From Acidobacteriota bacterium (lineage in GTDB: Bacteria; Acidobacteriota; Blastocatellia; Chloracidobacteriales; Chloracidobacteriaceae): DNA of 64,000 bases. The stretch lies in the NCBI GenBank assembly GCA_016208495.1, contig JACQXX010000103.1, positions 1 through 64,000 on the forward strand, in the 5' to 3' direction. Below are positions 11,401 to 18,464 of this stretch, one piece after another; within the stretch, counting starts at the first letter, position 1, and each line of letters begins with the position of its first letter. A program made the translations under genes and the position numbers. The notes under the pieces were generated by a model, which saw nothing but the letters and a program-made list of their open reading frames with translations, ran no database searches and was not told where the DNA came from.

Positions 11401-12149
11401 GCAATGTGCCACCACAGACAACCGTGAGCTTTAACCCGCCCCAGTTTGATGTCTCAACGACCATGATTTTTGATACTTCGTCTGATACTCCGCATGGAAA
11501 TTATGTCATGCAGATTGTGGCTGAAGCTGATGGGGTTGTGATCCAACCCGTAACCTTCTCGTTGCAGGTGGAAGAACAATCCCCGCCAACGATTACCCTG
11601 TCAATGAACCCAACCAGTCGGACCATTATGTCAGGCGAAACCGCAAGCTATACGGTCACCGTGACCACCTCGAATTTCAGTGGCTCCGTGAACCTCTCAG
11701 TGACAGGGAACATTCCGCCAGCCACCTCTTTTTCCTTCAACCCACCTCAATTCACCAGCACCACAACCCTGATTTTTACGACGAGCGGGAATACCCCATC
11801 GGGAACCTACAATATGCAGCTTGTAGCGACGAGTAACCCATCGGTATCAATCACACCAGTTAGCTTTTCTCTGATTATTCAGAATGTTGGTCTTCGGAAA
11901 ACCGCCCGGCTGGTTCAAACTTCACCCGTTGAAGGCAAGTTGGATTCAAAAGAGATCAGGTTTGACCAGCCTCCAATTTTCAGTGAGTTGGTTCAGCCAG
12001 TGACTTTCCCGATCCAAGAAAATTTCAGCTCAAACATGATATTTGAGTTACCGGATGTCAGTGGTCTGGAAAAGCTGAGAATGTGTGACCTGGGATCCCA
12101 GGTCAGGAGGTCAGAGGGAACCTTGACCCCGATCAACCCAATAAATTGA
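8433..12149 (+). CDS. Large secreted IPT/Big2/NHL/Ig-repeat protein
   Basis: A 1238-residue exported protein. The N-terminus has a hydrophobic signal with Cys16 in FVLSC, a possible but imperfect lipobox. Domains follow in order: an IPT/TIG domain at about 45-132 (ITSISPGQVPKGQ), a bacterial Ig-like group 2 domain at 140-222 (TYQSDNIPVATVT), NHL-type propeller blades at 255-430 with LYLADTNNQAVRQI, further propeller strands to about 545, and a second IPT domain at 550-635. Five tandem repeats of about 100 residues then start near 639, 740, 841, 951 and 1053, each opening with a pattern like NPTTRTVAVG...YTLSLTRTNFTGSV. The architecture suggests a surface or periplasmic binding or adhesion protein; no catalytic motif is visible. 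The ~100-residue repeats resemble those at the C-terminal end of the gene at 43707. Confidence 0.85.
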   Translation: MRILYRTLVGVFVLSCLFTCGYNIFQSTEFTTTASTTGGKVARQSPTITSISPGQVPKGQVPAKIKIVGTGFVSGSRVFFTDQEVPAKVKASGRKIVLKGLAASLFALDRTYDVVVQTPTGQRSNIVKLVVGTGVNPAEPASIQVSQPQSLALNTTTSTQITARVLDKDGREISGAQITYQSDNIPVATVTSTGLVSGINEGAASIQLQSGAVTTRLMFRVSQVDSVSSGIFGQSDMANFAGTIYASDLSKHIIRRSQSFQPMNDYAGQSGIAGNIDSTLTASRFDAPLGVGFRNGMLYLADTNNQAVRQINTATGAVRTIVTRANAVAAGGVSSWGPRDVEIDVNNDLYITDAVNHVVWQATVQNSSVQLRVLAGQIGQPGIVDGQGTGARFNTPQRITLTGKILSVTQTGNQVRQIGLPGGAVKTIQSQSGRPSDRSDLARTNQSHPFEPIEFEDESPSWMEEASADFESRDPLQTAQPSAIASDVDGNLYVATPGNVQLITITNDQAIVSDLVAPGTLQNPVALTVSPDAVFALDGSTGQLVRIQFGKPTISQINPSQVGAGSSSNLITLTGDNFYFDTQVFLGSQAVSNVTVLSSKQLQFTLPPQPFGGSLILRVRNRGGEARGILTITGTPAPPMVKLGAFPTSRTVAQGESAFFTIELDRTNFEENVNLAVTGLPTGATALFSANPTTASAVQFKVDVTTRVTAGNYTLQVTGTGTGVTVTPTQLTLSVTSVSNVVLGANPTTRTVAVGQDANYTLSLTRTNFTGSVTLATTSLPSGVTSSFNPGSVTGTSSTLTVTVSTSAASGTFKFNVTGTASGTTVVPVELTLTITGAQPQVLLSVSPDTRQVTAGGSADYTVTLTRTNFTGAVDMTVRGIGGPTPRVGLDAAFTPDNTTGNTSTLNIRTNIGGTTLPGTYTFRVTGTASGATVVDSNVFSLVVISNNPPSVVVSVDPLSQQVIAGGIAQYRLTVTKTNYSGSVLLSLIGNVPPQTTVSFNPPQFDVSTTMIFDTSSDTPHGNYVMQIVAEADGVVIQPVTFSLQVEEQSPPTITLSMNPTSRTIMSGETASYTVTVTTSNFSGSVNLSVTGNIPPATSFSFNPPQFTSTTTLIFTTSGNTPSGTYNMQLVATSNPSVSITPVSFSLIIQNVGLRKTARLVQTSPVEGKLDSKEIRFDQPPIFSELVQPVTFPIQENFSSNMIFELPDVSGLEKLRMCDLGSQVRRSEGTLTPINPIN

Positions 12150-12171
12150 CAGCCTTGAAATTCTGACGCCC

Positions 12172-13032
12172 ATGAAGCAGATCGTGAACAGTTTGATTCT
12201 TGCCTTGTGTTGTGTACATAGTGCCTGCACGGCGGCTGGAGGGGTTTCACCCCAATCTGGCCGCCAAATTTCTTCACCGCCCCCCATGTCGTTTGCTCAA
12301 CTCCTGATCCAACAGCAGGTTCACTACAATCCAACCAGCCTGGCCGAGCGCAAAATTATCGCGGCATATGGGGCCGTCTGGGCAGCCAGCGGGAATCTGG
12401 TGCTCCCCGACCGGGTCATTTTTGCAAATCAGGCGGAAGTGAGCCACTTTCAACAAAAAATGCACATTGGGCGGGCTCAAATTGGCAAAACGACGATTGA
12501 ACTTCAAGAAGAAGCGCTGGTGGCATGGCTCAAGGCTCGTCAGGAATGTCTTGCAAAAGGGGTTAGTCTGACTCCCCGAGGTGGTGCCTCAGCCGCCAGA
12601 CGCGATTATGTGACGACCATCAGTTTATGGAAGAGCCGGGTCACTCCAGGCTTGAATTTCCATGTCAAACAAAAAAGAGTAACTGCTCAGGAAGCTGCTC
12701 GGATCCAGAAACTGTCAATTCCAGACCAGATTGAAGAAATTTTAAGACTTGAAGAGCAGGGATTGTACTTTAGCAAAAGCCTGGATAAGTCAATTCTGTA
12801 CTCAGTGGCACCCCCTGGCGCGTCGCAGCACCTGGCTTTGCTGGCCATTGATATTGAGGAATATGAAAACGCACAGGCCCGTGCCATCCTGGCAAACCAT
12901 GGATGGTTTCAGACGGTAGTTTCTGATCTACCACATTTTACTTATTTGGGACTGCCAGAGGCCGCATTAGCAGCCCGTGGGCTCAAGAAGGAAGTCAATC
13001 AGGGGCGGGCCTACTGGGTCCCCAACCTGTAA
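12172..13032 (+). CDS. Exported protein with M15 (VanY-like) D,D-peptidase signature
   Basis: A 286-residue exported protein 22 bases after the large repeat protein and probably cotranscribed with it. The N-terminus MKQIVNSLILALCCVHSAC is signal-like with Cys near the end, but it is a poor lipobox. The C-terminal third contains GASQHLALLAID, which fits the SxHxxxxAxD zinc-ligand pattern of M15 peptidases, and later the SDLPHFTYLG segment, whose His could be the third ligand. If correct, it would trim D-Ala-D-Ala peptide stems of the cell wall. The first 150 residues match nothing I recognise. The family call rests on these short motifs only. Confidence 0.6.
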   Translation: MKQIVNSLILALCCVHSACTAAGGVSPQSGRQISSPPPMSFAQLLIQQQVHYNPTSLAERKIIAAYGAVWAASGNLVLPDRVIFANQAEVSHFQQKMHIGRAQIGKTTIELQEEALVAWLKARQECLAKGVSLTPRGGASAARRDYVTTISLWKSRVTPGLNFHVKQKRVTAQEAARIQKLSIPDQIEEILRLEEQGLYFSKSLDKSILYSVAPPGASQHLALLAIDIEEYENAQARAILANHGWFQTVVSDLPHFTYLGLPEAALAARGLKKEVNQGRAYWVPNL

Positions 13033-13110
13033 GATTCCTTTCGGGTGCAAGTGAGAGGATCGCAACCGAGTTATAGGCCAGGGCAGGCGGGAAGAGATCG
13101 CTTTGATGAG

Positions 13111-13482
13111 TTATTTGAGGTCGCGGGCCGCAATTATATCTTCCAATCGGCGGCGAATTTGGAAGTAATCCTCTAAAAGTCGGTTCATATTCACAATAAA
13201 TGGAATTTGAAGTGCTGCGGCTTCCTCAGCCCGTTCCGTCAAGACCTCTGCCTCAACCGAATCAGGATCGAACTCATCTAATTGATCCATCAATTCATAA
13301 ACATTCTCACCTCGCGGGTGGCGGTGGTAACAAAAGGTGACAAAAGCGAGTGTGAGTCCATCAATGATTTGTTCAGGAAGTTGTGGATCTTGGTTATTGA
13401 GCGGATGACAGAGAAAAGAGTCATCTTCAACACCAAGGGCCAGGGAAAGTTCTCGAATATCGTCAGCTAGTACAGGGTCCAT
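13111..13482 (-). CDS. Hypothetical acidic protein
   Basis: A 123-residue, strongly acidic cytoplasmic protein with no signal or membrane helix. I do not recognise a family. Predicted helices include EAEVLTERAEEAAALQ and a C-terminal segment EDYFQIRRRLEDIIAARDLK. Conserved-looking features are HPLNNQDPQLPEQI and FVTFCYHRHPRGENVYEL. It stands alone on the minus strand between two plus-strand genes. It is probably a real gene because the whole frame has protein-like composition, but its role is unknown. Confidence 0.6.
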   Translation of the reverse strand: MDPVLADDIRELSLALGVEDDSFLCHPLNNQDPQLPEQIIDGLTLAFVTFCYHRHPRGENVYELMDQLDEFDPDSVEAEVLTERAEEAAALQIPFIVNMNRLLEDYFQIRRRLEDIIAARDLK

Positions 13483-13671
13483 AGGTCTGAAAAAAAGGAA
13501 GAGATTAAACTTAACAGCAGAACGGTCGGCAGTTTACCATAGGCAGGTACGACTATGTCCAGATGGATATTAGGCATCGCTGCCAAACCTTCCGGTACTA
13601 TGGTCAAGGACAGTGGTTCTTACTCGATTCAAACAACTTAACCAACCACAAGGAAAGCGAGCGCGCTGGAT

Positions 13672-13905
13672 ATGAATAACGGTTCAAACGAAACAGAACC
13701 CACCGACATGATTTTATTGGCTGAGTCGGATAATTATGACGTATTTACGGACCCGGAGGCCGACTTAGTCCATGTCGATTTTTATGGACAGGGAATCACC
13801 CTACATCTAACCCGGATTGATTTTCTGGAGATGGTTCAAGTTTTAGAAACTGCGGTTACTCGACTCAAAACAATAGCTGATGAGTCGGAACCCACCCAAT
13901 CCTAA
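13672..13905 (+). CDS. Small hypothetical protein
   Basis: A 77-residue acidic protein. The core, DVFTDPEADLVHVDFYGQGITLHLTRIDFLEMVQVLETA, has alternating beta-strand then helix character and looks like a compact alpha/beta fold seen in many short uncharacterised bacterial proteins. An AAGGAAAGCGAG stretch lies upstream of the ATG. There is no clear operon partner; the downstream genes are on the other strand. Function unknown. Confidence 0.6.
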   Translation: MNNGSNETEPTDMILLAESDNYDVFTDPEADLVHVDFYGQGITLHLTRIDFLEMVQVLETAVTRLKTIADESEPTQS

Positions 13906-13939
13906 GGGGGAACCCGACCAGGTTGGTTCTGGCAAGTGC

Positions 13940-14341
13940 TTATTTCCGTTCCGGGACAGCGCGTTCAGCCATTGCGACCAGCAGCCGTTGTCGGGCATTC
14001 ACCCCGTTTCGGCGGGAGGTTTGCCATGAGGAAACGGCCTGTTCATATTGCTCGCGCAATCGCGATGCCCCCTGGTCAAGCGCCAGTTGTTCTCCAAGGG
14101 ATCGAATGTCACGCAATGCCTGCTCCTGTTCCTGCCGGGCTCGGATTAACTCCCGCATTTGATCGGCCAGATAGCCTTCTAAATTGTCACCAAAGGTGAT
14201 TGGTGAGGTAACTGAACCCTCCAATCCAGAACCCATCGCCATTCCTTCATTATTGGAAAATGAGCGACCAGGTTTGGCTTTTGGCCGATTTGTGGTTGGC
14301 GGATGAAACCGCCGTGGTGTTTTTTTCATTTGTGATTTCAT
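13940..14341 (-). CDS. Hypothetical coiled-coil protein
   Basis: A 133-residue protein with a basic, proline-containing N-terminal tail (MKKTPRRFHPPTTNRPKAK) and a helical C-terminal half. The helical half is rich in Arg, Glu and Gln (MRELIRARQEQEQALRDIRS) and suggests a coiled coil. Its ATG overlaps the stop of the upstream gene by four bases (ATGA), which points to translational coupling and a shared operon. No family was recognised. Confidence 0.55.
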   Translation of the reverse strand: MKSQMKKTPRRFHPPTTNRPKAKPGRSFSNNEGMAMGSGLEGSVTSPITFGDNLEGYLADQMRELIRARQEQEQALRDIRSLGEQLALDQGASRLREQYEQAVSSWQTSRRNGVNARQRLLVAMAERAVPERK

Positions 14342-14619
14342 AGTTTATATTGGACCTCAAAGTCTAAACTGGCAGATTGAAATGGATTACTCCCTGGACG
14401 GAACCACTCTTTGTGGTCACGGATAAAAGCAAGTGGTACCGCTCTGCCACTGGTTTGGTGGTCAATCAGCAACAATTGGATGGTTGCTGGTTGAAAAGAG
14501 AGTGGATATAGAGTCGAGATGTGGGTAATGGTGAAACAATCTGCCACGGTTCGGATTTGGCCAGTGCCCATCCCAGAAAAACCACCACTGGTTGATTGAT
14601 ACATCGAGCCAGGATTCAT
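14338..14619 (-). CDS. Hypothetical protein coupled to the coiled-coil gene
   Basis: A protein of about 93 residues from the ATG at 14619; a TTG at 14655 would make 105 residues, and an ATG at 14604 is also possible. The N-terminal part is Gly/Ser/Met-rich (MYQSTSGGFSGMGTGQ). The C-terminal part is beta-rich, with ATIQLLLIDHQTSGRAVPLA and FQSASLDFEVQYKL. The stop codon is shared with the start of the next gene as ATGA. I do not recognise the family. The overlap is the main evidence that both frames are real. Confidence 0.5.
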   Translation of the reverse strand: MNPGSMYQSTSGGFSGMGTGQIRTVADCFTITHISTLYPLSFQPATIQLLLIDHQTSGRAVPLAFIRDHKEWFRPGSNPFQSASLDFEVQYKL

Positions 14620-14655
14620 ACCTCTCAGATGATTCCAGATGAAATGCTCAATCAA

Positions 14656-15283
14656 TTGATGGGTTTAAAGGTTTTTGGCACAGTTTATATATGACCCAGG
14701 GAGTCGAAGATGGGTTTCAAATCCTCTCCGGTTTGATCTCTTTCGAGTGAAGTTTCGGGTTTAACAGCAATCCTGTTCATTAAGATAAATGATGGGGGAA
14801 GAAGGGCAACTTATAGATTTACCTTAATGAGGAGCTTGAAGACGCACAACCTGTGCTTTTCTCAGCGAAAGCAGCCATTTTTCAATTTGGTGTTGAGGGT
14901 AAAACGGTGCTGATGATTGAATTCAGACATTGAGAAGCTGAAAAAAGAGTCAACCAGCGATGCCAGGCACGGATGATATTTACTCAAAGAGTAAACAGCA
15001 GGAATTCACAAAAGGTGGAAGATTGTGAAAAGGTGCTTGTTTTGTTGGATTTGCTGCATGACTGCAGATGACACCAACCATAGTCAGTTGGGAAAAGCTT
15101 GTCAAGCAACGATTACCAGATCCGTGGCGAAGACAGGTGTCTTTCTTATTTTGGCGGCGACAACTCATCCGAGGGGTACGAACGGTTACCCCGTACCTGG
15201 CATCCCCCCAAGTTTCGATCCAATACGGGTGAAAGAGTTGAGCCACGCCAAATTCTTAACTGACCTTCTCAGTTGCATTGATG
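14656..15283. other. Intergenic stretch without recognisable gene
   Basis: About 630 bases. Short frames exist on both strands (15025-15375 plus, 14980-15246 minus), but they lack family resemblance, and the plus one runs into proA antisense. No tRNA, tandem array or strong hairpin was seen. It may contain the promoter of the small minus-strand pair. Confidence 0.45.
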
Positions 15284-16576
15284 CTAACTGGTGCGGATTT
15301 GACCATCCCCAAGGACCACGAATTTCAGTGTTGTCAGTCCTTCGGCGCCCATTGGTCCATATGCATGGAGTTTAGTGGTGCTGATTCCAATTTCAGCTCC
15401 AAGACCAAGCTGAAACCCGTCAGCAAATCGGGTTGAGGCATTGACCATGACGGTTGATGAATTGACTTCGCGGATAAACCTCATCGCCTGGGCATGGTTT
15501 TCGGTCACAATCGTTTCAGTGTGATTTGACCCAAACCGTTGAATGTGAGCAACGGCGGCTTCAAAAGAGTCCACAATCTTCACCGCGAGAATAAAATCAA
15601 GAAATTCCATGCCAAAGTCATCGGGGTAGGCTGCTTTGAGCTTGCCTTCAGGGAGTGGTTCATCGTTCAAAGCGTTCAGTGTCTGATCACACCCTCGGAT
15701 TTCCACCCCCAAATTTACCAGTGCCTGGATCATTGGTTTCAGGCAGGTTTCAACCGCATCTTTATGAACTAAAAGAGTTTCAGTCGAATTACAAACACCT
15801 GGCCGCTGAGCTTTTCCGTTGCAGATGAGATCAACCGCCATTTTCGCGTCGGCGCTGGCATCAACGAAAGTATGACAGACTCCACGATAATGTTTGATGA
15901 CTGGAATTCGCGAATGCTGGGCTACAAACCGAATCAGGCTCTCGCCTCCCCGAGGAATGATCAAGTCAATGTCATCTTCGAGTGTGTGTAACTCAAGCAA
16001 AACGTCTCGATCCGGGGTAGGAATAATTGTAACCAGTGCTGGCGGTAATCCCTGTTGATGCAATACCGATTGAAACAGCTTTCCAATTGCCTGATTGGAA
16101 TGGAATGCCTCTGACCCTCCACGCAAAATACAGGCGTTCCCAGCTTTTAAACACAACCCCGCTGCATCGGACGTAACGTTTGGGCGTGATTCATAAATGA
16201 TGCCGATGACCCCAAGAGGAATTCGCATCCGCCCAACCATCATTCCATTTGGGCGGCGGGTCAACCCGATTATTTCACCTACCGGGTCGGTCTGGTCAGC
16301 CACTTCTTGCAGTGAGGTCATCATGCCTGAAATGACTTTATCGGTGAGGCGTAGCCGGTCCAGCATTGCCCCACGAATTCCATTTCGTTCAGCCTGCTCA
16401 ACATCTCGGGCATTGGCCGTATTCAACAATTCACGATTCTGGTCAAAGGCCAGGGCAAATGCTCGAAGCAAGTTGTTTTTGGTGGTACTGGAAAGTGTTG
16501 CGGCGACAAAAGAAGCTTCACGAGCCGAGCGGGCAAGATCACGGATTGAAAGAGCGACAACTGGTTCAATTGACAC
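15284..16576 (-). CDS. proA: Glutamate-5-semialdehyde dehydrogenase ProA
   Basis: Second step of proline biosynthesis: NADPH-dependent reduction of glutamyl-5-phosphate to glutamate-5-semialdehyde in the cytoplasm. I set the start at a GTG at 16576 because AAAGGAG lies eight bases upstream; this gives 430 residues, the normal ProA length. The open frame runs further upstream to about 16705, but that part is repeat sequence. Family hallmarks are IPLGVIGIIYESRPNVTSDA, KAGNACILRGGSEA, the catalytic Cys in RPGVCNSTETLLVH and the C-terminal RFADGFQLGLGAEIGIST. The partner kinase proB lies 31 kb away at 48124, so the pathway is not an operon here. Confidence 0.95.
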   Translation of the reverse strand: MSIEPVVALSIRDLARSAREASFVAATLSSTTKNNLLRAFALAFDQNRELLNTANARDVEQAERNGIRGAMLDRLRLTDKVISGMMTSLQEVADQTDPVGEIIGLTRRPNGMMVGRMRIPLGVIGIIYESRPNVTSDAAGLCLKAGNACILRGGSEAFHSNQAIGKLFQSVLHQQGLPPALVTIIPTPDRDVLLELHTLEDDIDLIIPRGGESLIRFVAQHSRIPVIKHYRGVCHTFVDASADAKMAVDLICNGKAQRPGVCNSTETLLVHKDAVETCLKPMIQALVNLGVEIRGCDQTLNALNDEPLPEGKLKAAYPDDFGMEFLDFILAVKIVDSFEAAVAHIQRFGSNHTETIVTENHAQAMRFIREVNSSTVMVNASTRFADGFQLGLGAEIGISTTKLHAYGPMGAEGLTTLKFVVLGDGQIRTS

Positions 16577-16599
16577 GATTGAATCTCCTTTGATGAAAA

Positions 16600-16779
16600 C
16601 TACGGGCTGAAAAAACCTCGGGCTGAAGACATCGGGCTGGGGGCTGAGGGCTGAAGACTCGCAAGCTCGGGGCAACTCAAGGGATGAGGGATGAAATAAA
16701 ACCAATTCTTCAACCCAATTTCTTCAGCCGGTTTTCTTCAGCCCGAAGTTTTCAGCCCCCAGCCCTCAGCCCTAGTTTT
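16600..16779. repeat. GGGCTGAAGA/TCTTCAGCCC inverted-repeat spacer
   Basis: The spacer upstream of proA is filled by the same repeat family as 5824-5976. The left side has GGGCTGAA/GGGCTGAGG words, the right side CTTCAGCCC/TTCAGCCC words. A GGGATGAGGGATGA run and the AATAAAACCAATTCTTC segment sit between. The block could form a long hairpin separating the 16780-17927 pair from proA. Confidence 0.75.
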
Positions 16780-17196
16780 TCAGCCCTGGTTTAGTCCTGG
16801 GCCATTCAAGTTTACCTGATGTTCATAAACAGGACGACCCCCGCGGTCCCCAGTTTTTCGGGAGAATGAGACCTCAACTAGCCCAGCTTCATCCGCTTTC
16901 AGAAGGACCTCTAGTGCCGCGCGAAACACAGCCGACAGGTCGCGACAGCCACGGAGGTATCCGTACTTTTGGGCTTCCAGCACATCGGCATCGCTCAAAA
17001 CGATGGTGCGAGGTCCCAGGGTTGACAGGGATTGAGCATCAGTTTTTCGTTCAGGGGCGGCAGCTTTGGGAGGTTCCGGCTGGACTGGCTCAGGTTGAAT
17101 GGGAGTCATGGGCTGAGTCAATGCCCGAATTGCAGCTTTGGTTGCATCTGGAGCGAATGGATTGGACATGGATGGAGCTTTGGTATTACGGGCCAT
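16780..17196 (-). CDS. Small protein translationally coupled to ParA
   Basis: A 138-residue protein whose ATG shares one base with the parA stop codon (TAATG), so the two are almost certainly co-translated. The N-terminal half is Pro/Ala-rich and looks disordered (TPIQPEPVQPEPPKAAAPE). The C-terminal half is structured: TIVLSDADVLEAQKYGYLRG, then DLSAVFRAALEVLLKADEAG, and a beta segment ending in GRPVYEHQVNLNG. The position suggests it is the partner or cargo adaptor of the ATPase, analogous to ParB/ParG-type partners. I see no classical ParB motif, and a DNA-binding function is not shown. Confidence 0.7.
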   Translation of the reverse strand: MARNTKAPSMSNPFAPDATKAAIRALTQPMTPIQPEPVQPEPPKAAAPERKTDAQSLSTLGPRTIVLSDADVLEAQKYGYLRGCRDLSAVFRAALEVLLKADEAGLVEVSFSRKTGDRGGRPVYEHQVNLNGPGLNQG

Positions 17197-17927
17197 TACA
17201 GAACCTCCGAAATCAAACGTTGATAATCCTCAGCCCCGCGTGACCGAGGGGCAAATTCAAAAATTGACTGGCTAAATCCAGGCGCCTCTGACAGCCGAAC
17301 ATCAGTTCGAATGGGCCCAGTCAATTGCTGTGGGAATTGTTCTTTGAGCATTTCCATGATCTGGAGGGTTTTTCGATTCCGGCTATCAAAAAAAGTAGGA
17401 ATGACATGGCGAATTTCAACTGTGGTTTCAAGTTCTTCAGCGATGGCTGAAATCTCATTCACCAGTTGGGCCACACCCATCAGGGCAAAATATTCCATAC
17501 TGACTGGGATCCAGGCTTCTTCGACAAAAAGCAGAACGTTGGAATGCAGGGTTGAAAAACTTGGGGCACAATCCAGCAGCACCAGGTCATATCCTTCAAG
17601 GTTTCCAAACCGTCGCCGCATCACATTGACCGGGTTTTTTTGTTGCATCAGGAAGACCGAGACCGCCGAAAGGGAAATCGTGGCCGGGATCAAATCCAGG
17701 TTCGTTCGAATTGTTTGTCTGGCTGTATCCCAACTGGCTTCGCCAATCAGCACATCATAAATTGTCGGACCCGGCCTGGCCCCAAGGTGAGCCGAAGCAT
17801 TTCCCTGGGCATCACAGTCAATGAGCAGGACTTTTTTCCCCTGGTCGGCAACCCCCGCCGCGACATTGACCGCAGTGGTACTTTTACCAGTTCCTCCTTT
17901 AGAACACATCACACAGATTTTGCGCAT
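17196..17927 (-). CDS. parA: ParA/Soj-family partition ATPase
   Basis: Deviant Walker ATPase that positions DNA or protein cargo. The start at 17927 (GGAG eight bases upstream) yields 243 residues beginning MRKICVMCSKGGTGKST, which is the Walker A' motif with both lysines. Further motifs are LLIDCDAQGNAS and YDLVLLDCAPSFSTL. The C-terminal half matches Soj-like proteins (GPIRTDVRLSEAPGFSQSI). Upstream in-frame extension to 18014 is possible but lacks family resemblance. There is no parB next to it; the coupled small gene takes that place, so this is an orphan ParA system and may position a protein complex rather than the chromosome. Confidence 0.9.
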   Translation of the reverse strand: MRKICVMCSKGGTGKSTTAVNVAAGVADQGKKVLLIDCDAQGNASAHLGARPGPTIYDVLIGEASWDTARQTIRTNLDLIPATISLSAVSVFLMQQKNPVNVMRRRFGNLEGYDLVLLDCAPSFSTLHSNVLLFVEEAWIPVSMEYFALMGVAQLVNEISAIAEELETTVEIRHVIPTFFDSRNRKTLQIMEMLKEQFPQQLTGPIRTDVRLSEAPGFSQSIFEFAPRSRGAEDYQRLISEVL

Positions 17928-18075
17928 GGGGACTTCTCCACAACCTTTTCCCAAAGAACGGGAAAACGTTGATTCGTGAAAACATTTTAACGTATTAACC
18001 ATCTTCCAAACCAATCCATCGGTTGAGGGGCCGGCTCACACAACCAGGCCGGATTGCCCGGGAAAGAGGGGCCGC

Positions 18076-18392
18076 CCATAAGCGCCAGGAGAAGGAATGT
18101 TGATTGCTTTTGAGGTCAGGAGACTGGGGGACAAGGGGACAAGGGGAATAAACAACTGGTCGCCTTCCCCCGCTCTCAATCGGAACTGATTCAACCTGAT
18201 AAACCTGGTGAATTGTCTCCGTGTCTTCCTAAGTACCTTACCGAAAGTTTCCAGACATTTTAACCACGAAAAACACGAAAAACACAAAAAAGATCAACCA
18301 CTTACCAAACCCAATATCTCAGGAAACTTATGACAAGGTACTTATCCCCTTGTCTCACACAGGCTCAAACTTCCTTCTCCTGGCGCTTATGG
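18076..18392. repeat. MITE-like element with 22-bp perfect inverted ends
   Basis: The termini at 18076-18097 and 18371-18392 are exact reverse complements over 22 bases (AAGCGCCAGGAGAAGG core). Inside, GACAAGGGGA (18138-18147) faces TCCCCTTGTC (18345-18354) and AAGTACCTT faces AAGGTACTT, so the arms are nested. The centre carries a copy of the AACCACGAAA block also seen at 4434. No transposase is encoded. The short frame at 18036-18287 is just element sequence. Confidence 0.8.
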
Positions 18393-18464
18393 AGGGGCCA
18401 CCCCAGGGGGTATCTGGTTGGCGCCCTCTCGGACTGGAAACAGATTACCTTGGTGATTGGGAAA

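Noticed and set aside
18036-18287. 83-residue minus-strand frame upstream of parA
   Set aside because: Consists of MITE-like element sequence.
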